20,936 nucleotides of DNA. It comes from JAXMBX01 sp046349635. Its GTDB lineage: Bacteria > Planctomycetota > Planctomycetia > Planctomycetales > Planctomycetaceae. The stretch covers positions 1-20,936 of the forward strand of contig JAXMBX010000071.1 in assembly GCA_046349635.1 (NCBI GenBank), given 5' to 3'. Positions 6,746 through 14,260 of the stretch are shown one piece after another. The notes beneath the pieces are model-generated. The model made no database searches. It saw nothing but the letters and a program-made list of their open reading frames with translations, and was not told the DNA's origin. Each line of letters starts with the position of its first letter. Within the stretch, counting starts at the first letter, position 1. The position numbers and the translations under genes are program-made.

Positions 6746-9489
6746 CTCTTTCCGAAGTGGGGATCTTCCCCTGGTGGTGGGAGGTGACAGATCGGGAGGG
6801 GTTCAGCCATCCCCATCCTCCCAGATTCGAATTGCAGGTGACCGCTGATAAGCCGCCTGAAGTCCGCCTGGAACTTCCCGCCTCTGACCTGCAAGTGACG
6901 GCGAGCGCGGAAATACAGATTCGCGGGACCGCGAAAGACGATTGGGGATTGAAAGCGGTTGAGTTCAACCACCGGCGGGTAACGGAGGAGGGACAACAAC
7001 CTGCCCCCACGATCAAAGTCCCGCTGCAGATCGCTTCGAATCTGCCGCGCGAAACAGCGGTCGAATCAAAGTTGAAACTGGCGGAATTGAAACTCAATCC
7101 CGGCCAGCAACTGCAACTGCACCTGGAGGCCCGGGACGCATTTGACGGGACGCCGCCGCATATCGCCAAGAGCGCCGTCCGGACAGTGACGATCGTCTCG
7201 CCGGAGCAAAAGCGGCGGGAGCTCTCCGATATCCAGGCCGGTTTGCTGACGGAACTGGAACGTGCGGCCAAATCGCAAACGGAAGCGCGGACCCAGGTGC
7301 GGGAGTTGCAGCAGCAATGGGAAAAAACGGGGCAGTTCCGACCGCAGGACCGGGATCTGTTGCAGCGGACCGAAATGCAACAGCGACAGGTACAGACGGA
7401 ACTGACCAGTCCCACGTCGGGAGTTCTTCCCCGGGCGCGGGACCTGCTCAGGCAGTACCGGGAAAACTCCTTGAACGACAAGGAGACCGAAGCACAACTC
7501 GATCGGTTGACGGAGGAACTGCAGGATCTGAGCAAGGAACCGTTCCCCAGGATTGAAGATGCCTTGATGCGGGCGCGGAAGGAACTGGCGAGCCGCGGTT
7601 CTCCTCCGGCGAAAAGCAGTCCCGTCCCTGAAAAGCCGAAGGAGAATTCTTCCCCTGCTGATCAAAAACCTGTGGAAGCGAAGCCGGGAGAATCAAAACC
7701 AACGGGACAAAAGCAGGACGGAAATCCCGAGGGGAAACAGGAAGAGACCGCGAAGTCGAAGTCTCCAGAGCCCGGTCTGCAAACAGAGAAAGAAAAAGCA
7801 GCTTCACGAGCCCCGCGCCCGCAGGGAGAAAACCCCCTCGCGGAAGCGTCTGAACAGCAGGGAATCGTCCGGGAACGATTGCAGGGATTAATCCAGGAGA
7901 TGACGCAATGGCGTGATCAGCGGTACGCCGCACGGCAGATTGAGGAACTGATCGCCAATCAGGAGCAAGTCCAGAAAGATACAGCGGAAGTCGGTCAGAA
8001 AACGCTCGGGAAGGGAATGACCAACCTGACGCCACAAGAGCAGGCGGATCTCTCACGCGTGGGAGAACGACAGCAGAATCTGGCGGACCGGCTGGATCAA
8101 CTGCAGAAACAGTTGACGAAAACTCTGGAGCGGCCGCAGGGAGGCGAACAGAAACAGCCTGCGGAAGAGCGGGAGGAAATTCGGGACTTCCTGCAACAGG
8201 CGGAGAAACAGGGGACCGCGCCCCTGATGCAGAACGCGGCGCGTGACGTCGCCTCTAATAACCTGGGGCAGGCGGGAAAGACGCAGCAGGAAGTACTCAA
8301 ACAACTCAAGGAGTTGGACGACCTGCTCCGCAACCGGACGGAAAACGACACCGGAAACCTGGTGAAACGCTTGCAGCAGGCTCAACAGGAACTGACGGAC
8401 CTGCAACAGAAACAACAGGATCTGCTTCAGCAGAATCAGGAAGCCGAAAAAGAGAGCGACACTCAGAAGCGCGGAAATGCGTTGAAGCAGCAGGCAGACC
8501 GGCAACAACAGTTGAGGCAGGCGGGGGAACAACTCAACCGGAAGATTCGACGCTTGCAGTCGGAAGGGGCACAGCAGGAACTGCGGCAGGCGACCAACCG
8601 GATGAACCAGGCGGAAAAGGCGCTGCAGCAGGAATCGGGCTCGACGGCGCAGGAACAGCAAAAGACGGCTGCGGAACATCTGGAAGAAGCCCGCAAGCAA
8701 CTGGAGCAGGATCGCCGCGACGCCGAGCAGCAACTGGCGCAGGAGAAGCTGCGCGAAATCCAGGAACAATGGAAAGACTTGATCTCAAAGCAGCAAAAAA
8801 CCCTGGACCAGACTACCGCGTTGCATAAGACTCAACAGGAAAAAGGGGATTGGAACCGGGTACAGCTTCGCAACCTGGGAGACCTGACCAAGCAGCAGAA
8901 GGACCTGGAACAGATCTGCAGCGACACCGCGAAGCAAATGGCGGGGGCGGAGATTCTGGCGCTGGCGCTCAAGCGGGCCACGCAGTCGATGCACGCGGCG
9001 GGAGATTTATTGCAGGAGCGTCAAGCAGGACCGATCACGCAGCGGGCGCAACGCCTGGCCCGTGACCGCCTGCAACAGGTACTCGATTCCTTCCAGAACG
9101 ATCCGCAGGAAAAGACCGAACCAAAACAGGACCAACAGGGACAGGCGGGTCAGCAGGGAGAGCAAAATGCCGGAGAAGATCAGCAGCTCAAGATTTCGAT
9201 CCCGGATCTAAAGGTGTTGCGCAGCGTGCAGCAGGAGTTGAACCAGCGCACCGATGAACTGTCGAAAGAGATAGCGGCCAGGAAGTCGGACCCTTCACCG
9301 GCAGTAAAGCAGGAAATGCAGCAGATCGCGACAGAGCAGGGGGAAGTCCTGCAGACGCTGCAGAAAATGATCCGCGCCGCGTCGAAGAAAAAATCTCCCG
9401 CGAAAAACGCGCCGCCCGCTGCGCCACCGACGAACCCCTCGGACGTCGTCCCGCCCCCGCTGCCGGGCGCCGTGGAGGAGAAGTCATGA
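6463..9489 (+). CDS. DUF4175-like protein, C-terminal part: Ig-like region and long Gln/Glu-rich coiled coil
   Basis: 1008 residues read from GTG 6463, which is probably not a real start but the point where the frame resumes after the second apparent insertion. The first 240 or so residues are beta-rich: VGGDDDEMPWLQIETVPPP, then GTAKDDWGLKAVEFNH and a strand-rich segment ending at VRTVTIVSPEQK, consistent with Ig-like or carbohydrate-binding-like folds. From about 245 to 960 it is almost wholly Gln/Glu/Lys/Arg-rich heptad sequence, interrupted near 380-465 by a Pro/Ser/Lys-rich linker, and it ends in a Pro-rich tail. With the three upstream helices restored, it would be a membrane-anchored protein with a very long helical domain outside the cytoplasm. 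Its stop overlaps the next start (ATGA). Confidence 0.72.
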   Translation: MGGDDDEMPWLQIETVPPPSVEQFQIEVIPPGYLQLPVQKLAAGAGQIQAVVGSKVRLQGTPNRPLQSAAVAINDKTRHPATIQGEGKLLLVEMTLSEVGIFPWWWEVTDREGFSHPHPPRFELQVTADKPPEVRLELPASDLQVTASAEIQIRGTAKDDWGLKAVEFNHRRVTEEGQQPAPTIKVPLQIASNLPRETAVESKLKLAELKLNPGQQLQLHLEARDAFDGTPPHIAKSAVRTVTIVSPEQKRRELSDIQAGLLTELERAAKSQTEARTQVRELQQQWEKTGQFRPQDRDLLQRTEMQQRQVQTELTSPTSGVLPRARDLLRQYRENSLNDKETEAQLDRLTEELQDLSKEPFPRIEDALMRARKELASRGSPPAKSSPVPEKPKENSSPADQKPVEAKPGESKPTGQKQDGNPEGKQEETAKSKSPEPGLQTEKEKAASRAPRPQGENPLAEASEQQGIVRERLQGLIQEMTQWRDQRYAARQIEELIANQEQVQKDTAEVGQKTLGKGMTNLTPQEQADLSRVGERQQNLADRLDQLQKQLTKTLERPQGGEQKQPAEEREEIRDFLQQAEKQGTAPLMQNAARDVASNNLGQAGKTQQEVLKQLKELDDLLRNRTENDTGNLVKRLQQAQQELTDLQQKQQDLLQQNQEAEKESDTQKRGNALKQQADRQQQLRQAGEQLNRKIRRLQSEGAQQELRQATNRMNQAEKALQQESGSTAQEQQKTAAEHLEEARKQLEQDRRDAEQQLAQEKLREIQEQWKDLISKQQKTLDQTTALHKTQQEKGDWNRVQLRNLGDLTKQQKDLEQICSDTAKQMAGAEILALALKRATQSMHAAGDLLQERQAGPITQRAQRLARDRLQQVLDSFQNDPQEKTEPKQDQQGQAGQQGEQNAGEDQQLKISIPDLKVLRSVQQELNQRTDELSKEIAARKSDPSPAVKQEMQQIATEQGEVLQTLQKMIRAASKKKSPAKNAPPAAPPTNPSDVVPPPLPGAVEEKS

Positions 9490-10259
9490 GCCTGTTATTT
9501 CGCATCGCGTGTCTTCTGGTGGGAATCGTGTGTGCCGGCACGATGCCGCTTGTCGCCCAGGAAAAAGAAAAAAACGATTCTCCTCCCCAGGAGAAAGCCG
9601 CTGCGGAAGATCCACAGAAGTCTGAGAAACCGGCTACCGTCGCGAAACCTCCGCCAGGGAAATTGCCCGCGCACTCCGGAATGGCACGGCAGAATCCCGT
9701 CGAAAAAATTCTCAAGGGGATGCAACTTTCGGAAACCAAAGTCAGGTCATCGGACACTTCAAAAGAGACACTTGAAACGCAGAAACAGATCGTCAAGGAT
9801 CTGGATGCGTTGATCAAGGCGCTGCAGCAACAGCAGAATCAGCAGCCCCCACCCTCCTCCAGCCCGCAGCAAAATCAGCAACAGCAGGACCAAAACCAGC
9901 AGCAGAACCAGTCGCAACAAGAGCGCCAACAGGCTCAGCCACAGAACTCCCGTGAACAGCAGGAGGCAGAGCGCCAACGGCAGCAGCGGCGAAATGCACA
10001 AACTCGGTCGGAGGCGGACAAGTCGCGCGAATCGGGACCACGCAAGGAAACGAAAACCAACTCTAAACCCGAGGAAGGATCAACAGCGGCCTATGAGAAG
10101 GACGTGTGGGGGCACCTTCCCCCCGCGATGCGCCGCGAACTGTTGAATATCTACCGCGAAAAGTTTATTCCCAAATATGATGAGATGGTCCGCAAGTACT
10201 ACGAAGCACTGTCCGAGGGAAATCAGAATCCCGACAACCGCGGCCCCAATGCTCCCTGA
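9486..10259 (+). CDS. Secreted Gln-rich protein with conserved C-terminal block
   Basis: 257 residues starting at the ATG of an ATGA overlap with the DUF4175-like gene. It begins with a signal peptide (MSLLFRIACLLVGIVCAG, cleavage probably after VAQ or nearby). A Pro/Lys-rich spacer follows, then a short helical segment (about 70-112, ending LDALIKAL), a Gln-dominated low-complexity tract (about 113-167), a basic spacer, and an ordered C-terminal block at about 202-242 (KDVWGHLPPAMRRELLNIYR, then KFIPKYDEMVRKYYEAL). From memory, similar 'W-G-x-L-P-P' endings occur in short proteins encoded after DUF4175 genes in other planctomycetes. Function is unknown. The overlap suggests tight co-expression and perhaps a complex with the coiled-coil partner. 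Confidence 0.72.
   Translation: MSLLFRIACLLVGIVCAGTMPLVAQEKEKNDSPPQEKAAAEDPQKSEKPATVAKPPPGKLPAHSGMARQNPVEKILKGMQLSETKVRSSDTSKETLETQKQIVKDLDALIKALQQQQNQQPPPSSSPQQNQQQQDQNQQQNQSQQERQQAQPQNSREQQEAERQRQQRRNAQTRSEADKSRESGPRKETKTNSKPEEGSTAAYEKDVWGHLPPAMRRELLNIYREKFIPKYDEMVRKYYEALSEGNQNPDNRGPNAP
9823..9965 (+). repeat. CAG/CAA-rich low-complexity tract
   Basis: An imperfect run of CAG, CAA and AAC/AAT codons encodes the poly-Gln/Asn/Pro segment of the Gln-rich protein. It is coding, not a tandem array with a fixed unit. On the opposite strand it gives long spurious Leu-rich frames. Confidence 0.6.
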
Positions 10260-10295
10260 TCGAAGTTGACCCGCCGCGAAAGAATTCTCCCCGTC

Positions 10296-11210
10296 ATGAA
10301 AAAACGTCCCCCTGTGTCGCATCGTACACCCAAACCACGCGCGGACCGACCGGCCATAGCGCCGGATACTCCGCCGAAGACCGGCGAAGTCCGTCTGCAG
10401 CGGTTGCTCGCTTTGGCGGGGTTCGGATCGCGGCGGCACTGCGAGGAGTTTATCCAGGCGGGACGGGTCACAATCGACGGGGAAACGGTCGCCACGCTGG
10501 GGACCAAGGTCGATCCCCAACGGCACAAGGTCTTTCTCGACGGTAAACCGATCAAAGTCGAGCGAAAGGTCTATTACGTTCTTAACAAGCCGCCGGGGTA
10601 CATCAGCACGAACGATGATCCCGGCGGACGTGCCCGCGTGATCGATCTGATTCCGCATTCCCGCGAGCGGTTGTTCACTGTGGGACGCCTGGACGAAAGC
10701 AGCCAGGGGCTGATCATCGTCACGAATGACGGGATCCTGGCGAACAAGCTCGCTCACCCGCGGTATGAAGTGGCGAAAATCTATCGAGTGCTGGTGGCAG
10801 GGTTTCCCACCGAAGAGGAATTGCGCTCTTTGAAGACCGGGCACGACTTCAGTGAAGGGACATTCCGGGTCTCCACGGTGAAGGACATCAAGACTGTCGG
10901 GCAAAGCACGCTGCTGGAAATCATGCTGAAAGAAGGTAAGAACCGCGAGATCCGCCGGTTGCTCGCGCGGATCGGGCACAAGGTGATGCGGCTGGAACGG
11001 ATCGCGTTTGGTCCGCTCCGGCTGGGGCGATTGCGGCTGGGGGAATTCCGTCAGTTGACTCCCGATGAAGTCCGTCAACTGAAAACCGGACGGACAAATA
11101 CCGGATCCGGTGCTGAATCGCCCAAGGGGCATCGTCCACGGAAGAAAACGAGTTCTCGATCCCGCTCCGGGGCGGGGAAGAAAGTCGCCGTTAGAAAGAA
11201 ACGTCCATGA
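10296..11210 (+). CDS. RsuA/RluB-family pseudouridine synthase
   Basis: 304 residues from ATG 10296; an in-frame TTG at 10266 would add ten residues but is less likely. A basic N-terminus leads to an S4 RNA-binding domain at about 31-75 (RLQRLLALAGFGSRRHCEEF). The catalytic domain has VYYVLNKPPGYIST, GRLDESSQGLIIVTNDG with the catalytic Asp at about 133, and the LKEGKNREIRRLLARIGHKV motif near 211-230. This matches enzymes that make pseudouridine in 23S or 16S rRNA (RluB, RluE, RsuA). The S4 domain and overall length favour RluB-like action on 23S rRNA, but the target site cannot be proved from sequence. The Lys/Arg-rich tail (last 45 or so residues) is probably an RNA-binding extension. Its TGA overlaps the next gene's ATG. 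Confidence 0.9.
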   Translation: MKKRPPVSHRTPKPRADRPAIAPDTPPKTGEVRLQRLLALAGFGSRRHCEEFIQAGRVTIDGETVATLGTKVDPQRHKVFLDGKPIKVERKVYYVLNKPPGYISTNDDPGGRARVIDLIPHSRERLFTVGRLDESSQGLIIVTNDGILANKLAHPRYEVAKIYRVLVAGFPTEEELRSLKTGHDFSEGTFRVSTVKDIKTVGQSTLLEIMLKEGKNREIRRLLARIGHKVMRLERIAFGPLRLGRLRLGEFRQLTPDEVRQLKTGRTNTGSGAESPKGHRPRKKTSSRSRSGAGKKVAVRKKRP

Positions 11211-12085
11211 CAGCAGAGTGTGCTTCTCTTCCTCCCGGTCTGGCCGTGAATGCGCTGCAAGCCAAGGTGCCTGTCGTCGAGCATGTGCAACTGGCGCGAG
11301 ACACATGGCGGATTCGCATCGCGGCTCCCGAGATTGCCCGGGCATCAATCCCCGGTCAATTCTTCATGCTCCGCGCGCCGGGGCGGAGTGATCCGCTGCT
11401 GGGACGGCCGTTCGCGCTGTATGACACCTACCTGGATGGCGCGGGAAACGTGGCCGGGCTGGACGTGGTGTATCTCGTGGTCGGTAAGATGACACGCGTG
11501 CTGGCGCAGTTGCAGGCAGGGGATGATCTCGAACTGTGGGGGCCGCTGGGCAATGGATTCCCCGTCCCGGAGTGCGAACACCTGGTGCTCGTCGCGGGAG
11601 GAATCGGCCAGACTCCATTCCTGGCAACGGCGCGGGAAGCGCTCGGCCTGAGAACATACGCCCAGCGTAGGACCCGGAAGATTTCGAAAGTCACCCTCTG
11701 TTACGGGGCACGATCGGCGGAATATCTGGCGGGACTGGATGATTTTTCGAGCGTCGGACTGAACCTCAAGATCGCAACCGATGACGGATCGCGCGGCCAC
11801 AAGGGGTTTGTCACTGACTTGTTGCTGGAAGAGATCCGCAGTTCGACCACCAAGCCTCATGTCTTCTGCTGCGGTCCCGAGCCGATGATGCACGCCGTGA
11901 GCAAACTGGTGCAACAACACCAGGTTCCCGCGTGGCTGTCGATGGAAACCCCGATGGCATGCGGATTCGGGGCCTGCTTCAGTTGCGTCACGAAGATCCG
12001 CGAAGCTGACGGCGAAGAGTGGGATTACAAACGGGTCTGTGTCGAAGGCCCGATCTTCCCCGCTGAAAAAGTCATCTTCGACTGA
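11207..12085 (+). CDS. pyrK: PyrK-like dihydroorotate dehydrogenase electron transfer subunit
   Basis: 292 residues starting at an ATGA overlap. Ferredoxin-reductase layout: an FAD-binding barrel with GRPFALYD (66-73), an NAD-binding part with VAGGIGQTPFLA (129-140) and FCCGPEPMM (220-228), and a C-terminal 2Fe-2S site with C252, C257, C260 and C278 in ACGFGACFSC and RVCVEGPIF. That Cys pattern is the one of PyrK, which passes electrons from dihydroorotate oxidation by a class 1B PyrD to NAD in pyrimidine synthesis. No pyrD is next to it in this window, so its partner must lie elsewhere or it may serve a related oxidoreductase. The coupling with an rRNA-modification gene looks like an accident of operon packing. 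Confidence 0.88.
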   Translation: MTAECASLPPGLAVNALQAKVPVVEHVQLARDTWRIRIAAPEIARASIPGQFFMLRAPGRSDPLLGRPFALYDTYLDGAGNVAGLDVVYLVVGKMTRVLAQLQAGDDLELWGPLGNGFPVPECEHLVLVAGGIGQTPFLATAREALGLRTYAQRRTRKISKVTLCYGARSAEYLAGLDDFSSVGLNLKIATDDGSRGHKGFVTDLLLEEIRSSTTKPHVFCCGPEPMMHAVSKLVQQHQVPAWLSMETPMACGFGACFSCVTKIREADGEEWDYKRVCVEGPIFPAEKVIFD

Positions 12086-12099
12086 ACCAAGAACACGCC

Positions 12100-12657
12100 T
12101 TACTTATGTCCCCCGGAATCGGCCGGGACACTCGCGGCGGGAGGACTTCCCCCGGCAGGAGCATGCGGCGCATCAACCGGTTTGAAGATCATGACCATCG
12201 CGGCCCCGCACGCGGCCAGTACCAGCCCCATGAAGAACCGCCAGTCGGGGAGCGTTTTCACCGGGTGAAAAATGGTGATCGTCGCAATGGTGTTGATAAT
12301 CGGTGCCCCGGCAAACACTAGCGGGGCGACATAGATCAGTCCGCTCCGGCCTGCCGTATTCGCGGCGAAGATCACGCACAACGCTCCCAGCGCTCCCGCC
12401 GTTCCCGCCGCGATTCCCCACACCACCGGCACGATATTAAAGTTGGGAGCCGCTTTGGCGGTCGGGTCATTCTTGGCGATGAAGATAAACCAGGCGGGCA
12501 CCAGCACCGCGACGAGGAAGTACGCCACCCCGACCATCAGAAATGCCCGCAGGTTGCTGCCCAGTTTCTGCGTCGCCTCATGCACGATTGGGACATACAC
12601 TCCCCAGGAGAGAGCGGCCCCGGCGATAAACAACAACGCGGTCATCGGAATTTTCAT
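12100..12657 (-). CDS. Five-helix membrane protein, half-size DMT/EamA-like
   Basis: 185 residues. Five hydrophobic helices lie at about 4-25, 37-61, 75-98, 105-130 and 138-160, followed by a short Pro/Ala-rich soluble tail. Gly-rich helices and the last helix (MGLVLAACGAAMVMIFKP) resemble one half of a ten-helix drug/metabolite transporter, so it could work as a dimer. This is inference from the helix pattern, not a recognised family match. A GGAG on the coding strand (CTCC at 12666-12669 on the + strand) sits eight bases before the ATG and supports the start. It converges with pyrK with only 14 bases between the stops, and no terminator is seen in that gap. Confidence 0.7.
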   Translation of the reverse strand: MKIPMTALLFIAGAALSWGVYVPIVHEATQKLGSNLRAFLMVGVAYFLVAVLVPAWFIFIAKNDPTAKAAPNFNIVPVVWGIAAGTAGALGALCVIFAANTAGRSGLIYVAPLVFAGAPIINTIATITIFHPVKTLPDWRFFMGLVLAACGAAMVMIFKPVDAPHAPAGGSPPAASVPADSGGHK

Positions 12658-12798
12658 CGATCAGGCTCCAGAGTTTTCGGGACAAGACCCGTTGCAATCC
12701 AGTGATTTCTTTCGCGAGACAAACCACCTGCAGGATACAAAGAAAGTCTGGAAACCGTCCACCGTGCCAGAGTGAATGTCCTGTCATCCACGCGGTCT

Positions 12799-13995
12799 TT
12801 ACCAACCGGTGGGAATGCCGCGCTTGATCACCTCATCCAGAAACGCCTGTCGCGCCTCGGGGAGCCAGGAGGCGGTGCCGTAGGTGACGGCATTGAAGAC
12901 GCGGTTCTCCATCAACTGCACAAAACCGGCAAGCCCGGCGTCGTAGCCGCTGAGATAAAGATCCTTGCCGTACAGGTCAAGATAATCCTGCAGGTTATAC
13001 CCCGGCCAGGAATAGACATAGTTCCCTGCGACATTCCCCTGCAGGATCAATTCCGGGACGAGTGAGGGAGTCGGCGAGAGATAATCGCGACTGTCGAGAT
13101 TGACCGTATTCCATGTCACGCGATTGAGCATACCGTTGTCGTAGGCATCCATCAGGTCGAAAAACGTGGCGGGGGTCTTACCGCCGCCGCTGAAGGTGGC
13201 CCCGAACGTAGGATCGAGGAGATAAAACTTCCAGCCGGTTTTTTCCTGAATGGGAACCACGACGGTGACATGCGTGAGCTTCGGTTCTTCTCCAAAGCCA
13301 ATATTGAGCGAATTGATATCGAACAGCTTGAGGATGCTGGAGTAGTAGTTGGCGTAACCGCCGCAGGACATTCCGACGGTGTCAGTCAGAAAGTCGTCGT
13401 AGTAATACTCCGCCACGCTGCCGGCATTGGCGAGATGGATTCCATCGAGGGAGAAATCTCCGGTGCGGGCCGCCCACCCCAGAATCAGTTGGGCCGCTTC
13501 CAGCGTCTCCCCTTTCTTGAGGGCTTTGGACAGGCCCGGGGTCTCGAGGAGGATCTGCTGACGGACCATGTCGTCCGTCACGGTCAGACTGGTTTTCACC
13601 GCGCCACTAATCAGGAGGAACTCCTGCGAAACCGGCTGGTTCAAATTGATATGGACCACCATCTCCCCAGCGGTCTCTTCGCCGGTGACGGTCCCCTTGA
13701 AATTCTTCCCTTTGACGGTCGCGGTGAAGCCGGTGTCCGTCGTTTTGAGCTTCGACAGGTGTGCCGTTCCCTGCGTGGGGACATCCAGCGTGGAGACTCC
13801 TCGATCCGCAAGGTGGAGCTCATACGTCCCCGGTTCACCGGGAGGGGTCTCCAAAGTGAGGGACCAGTCGCCGGAGAGTGACGTCAGCAATAGTCGACTT
13901 TCCACCGACTCCAACGCGGGAGATGCGGAGAGTTTCCGCCGGACTCTGCGCCGCTTCGAATCCTGAGATCCCCTAAACCAACTCGAAAACCACAT
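12799..13995 (-). CDS. Exported protein with planctomycete N-terminal motif and transglutaminase-like Cys/His/Asp triad
   Basis: 398 residues. The N-terminus (KRRRVRRKLSASPALESVES, then RLLLTS) matches the 'L-E-x-x-E-x-R-L-L-L' motif of planctomycete extracellular proteins, which often replaces a classic signal peptide. Residues 40-130 are beta-strand-rich. The central part has Cys211 in GMSCGGYANYYSSILKLF, His242 in LTHVTVVVPI and Asp261 in FYLLDPTFG. The order, spacing (31 and 19 residues) and surrounding pattern are those of the transglutaminase/papain-like core. So a secreted cysteine peptidase or transamidase acting on proteins or peptides is plausible. The family was inferred from the motif, not from a search. 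It runs opposite to rfbA and is followed by the five-helix membrane protein on the same strand, 141 bases away. Confidence 0.75.
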   Translation of the reverse strand: MWFSSWFRGSQDSKRRRVRRKLSASPALESVESRLLLTSLSGDWSLTLETPPGEPGTYELHLADRGVSTLDVPTQGTAHLSKLKTTDTGFTATVKGKNFKGTVTGEETAGEMVVHINLNQPVSQEFLLISGAVKTSLTVTDDMVRQQILLETPGLSKALKKGETLEAAQLILGWAARTGDFSLDGIHLANAGSVAEYYYDDFLTDTVGMSCGGYANYYSSILKLFDINSLNIGFGEEPKLTHVTVVVPIQEKTGWKFYLLDPTFGATFSGGGKTPATFFDLMDAYDNGMLNRVTWNTVNLDSRDYLSPTPSLVPELILQGNVAGNYVYSWPGYNLQDYLDLYGKDLYLSGYDAGLAGFVQLMENRVFNAVTYGTASWLPEARQAFLDEVIKRGIPTGW

Positions 13996-14260
13996 ACAAA
14001 TAATTTTCCGCCAGCACGAATTTTGTCCCCTCCGTAGAACAGGTGGGCACGTTGTACTTCAATTGCGATTTTCTCGCCTCCAACTTCGAGTCTAGAAGGC
14101 CGTTCCGACCCCTCGCAACCGCGATCTTTCGGAGAATTTTCGGGTGTTTCAATTGTTGAACACCGGATTGGACGCTCGCAGAACTGGCTGGCAATCGCTC
14201 ACAACGGCTGTCATCATGAAGCACGACAATTCTTAACCTTTCGCAATCTCGAGCGCACTC
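13996..14260. promoter_or_regulatory. Divergent intergenic region with an inverted repeat
   Basis: 265 bases between the exported transglutaminase-like protein (-) and rfbA (+), so it should hold both promoters. It is more AT-rich than the genes. An imperfect inverted repeat (GTGTTTCAA, TTG, TTGAACAC) lies at 14144-14163 and could be an operator; it has no T-run after it. I could not place -35/-10 boxes with confidence. A small minus-strand frame across it (13973-14224) looks spurious. Confidence 0.35.

Noticed and set aside
8053..8769. Long minus-strand Leu-rich frame
   Set aside because: It is the complement of the CAG/CTG-rich coiled-coil coding sequence; its Leu/Phe/Arg make-up mirrors Gln/Glu/Lys codons and no ribosome binding site is evident.
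9823..9965. CAG-rich tract as a CRISPR or tandem repeat array
   Set aside because: There is no fixed unit or spacer; it is a coding Gln-rich stretch.
10080..11348. 422-residue minus-strand frame
   Set aside because: It lies across the end of the Gln-rich gene, the complete pseudouridine synthase gene and the pyrK start, all with clear motifs on the + strand; the peptide has no recognisable domain.
13270..13881. 203-residue plus-strand frame
   Set aside because: It is antisense to the exported transglutaminase-like gene, which has a recognisable N-terminal motif and triad.
13973..14224. 83-residue minus-strand frame in the rfbA upstream region
   Set aside because: No motif, an odd composition, and overlap with the start of the exported protein gene; treated as noncoding.
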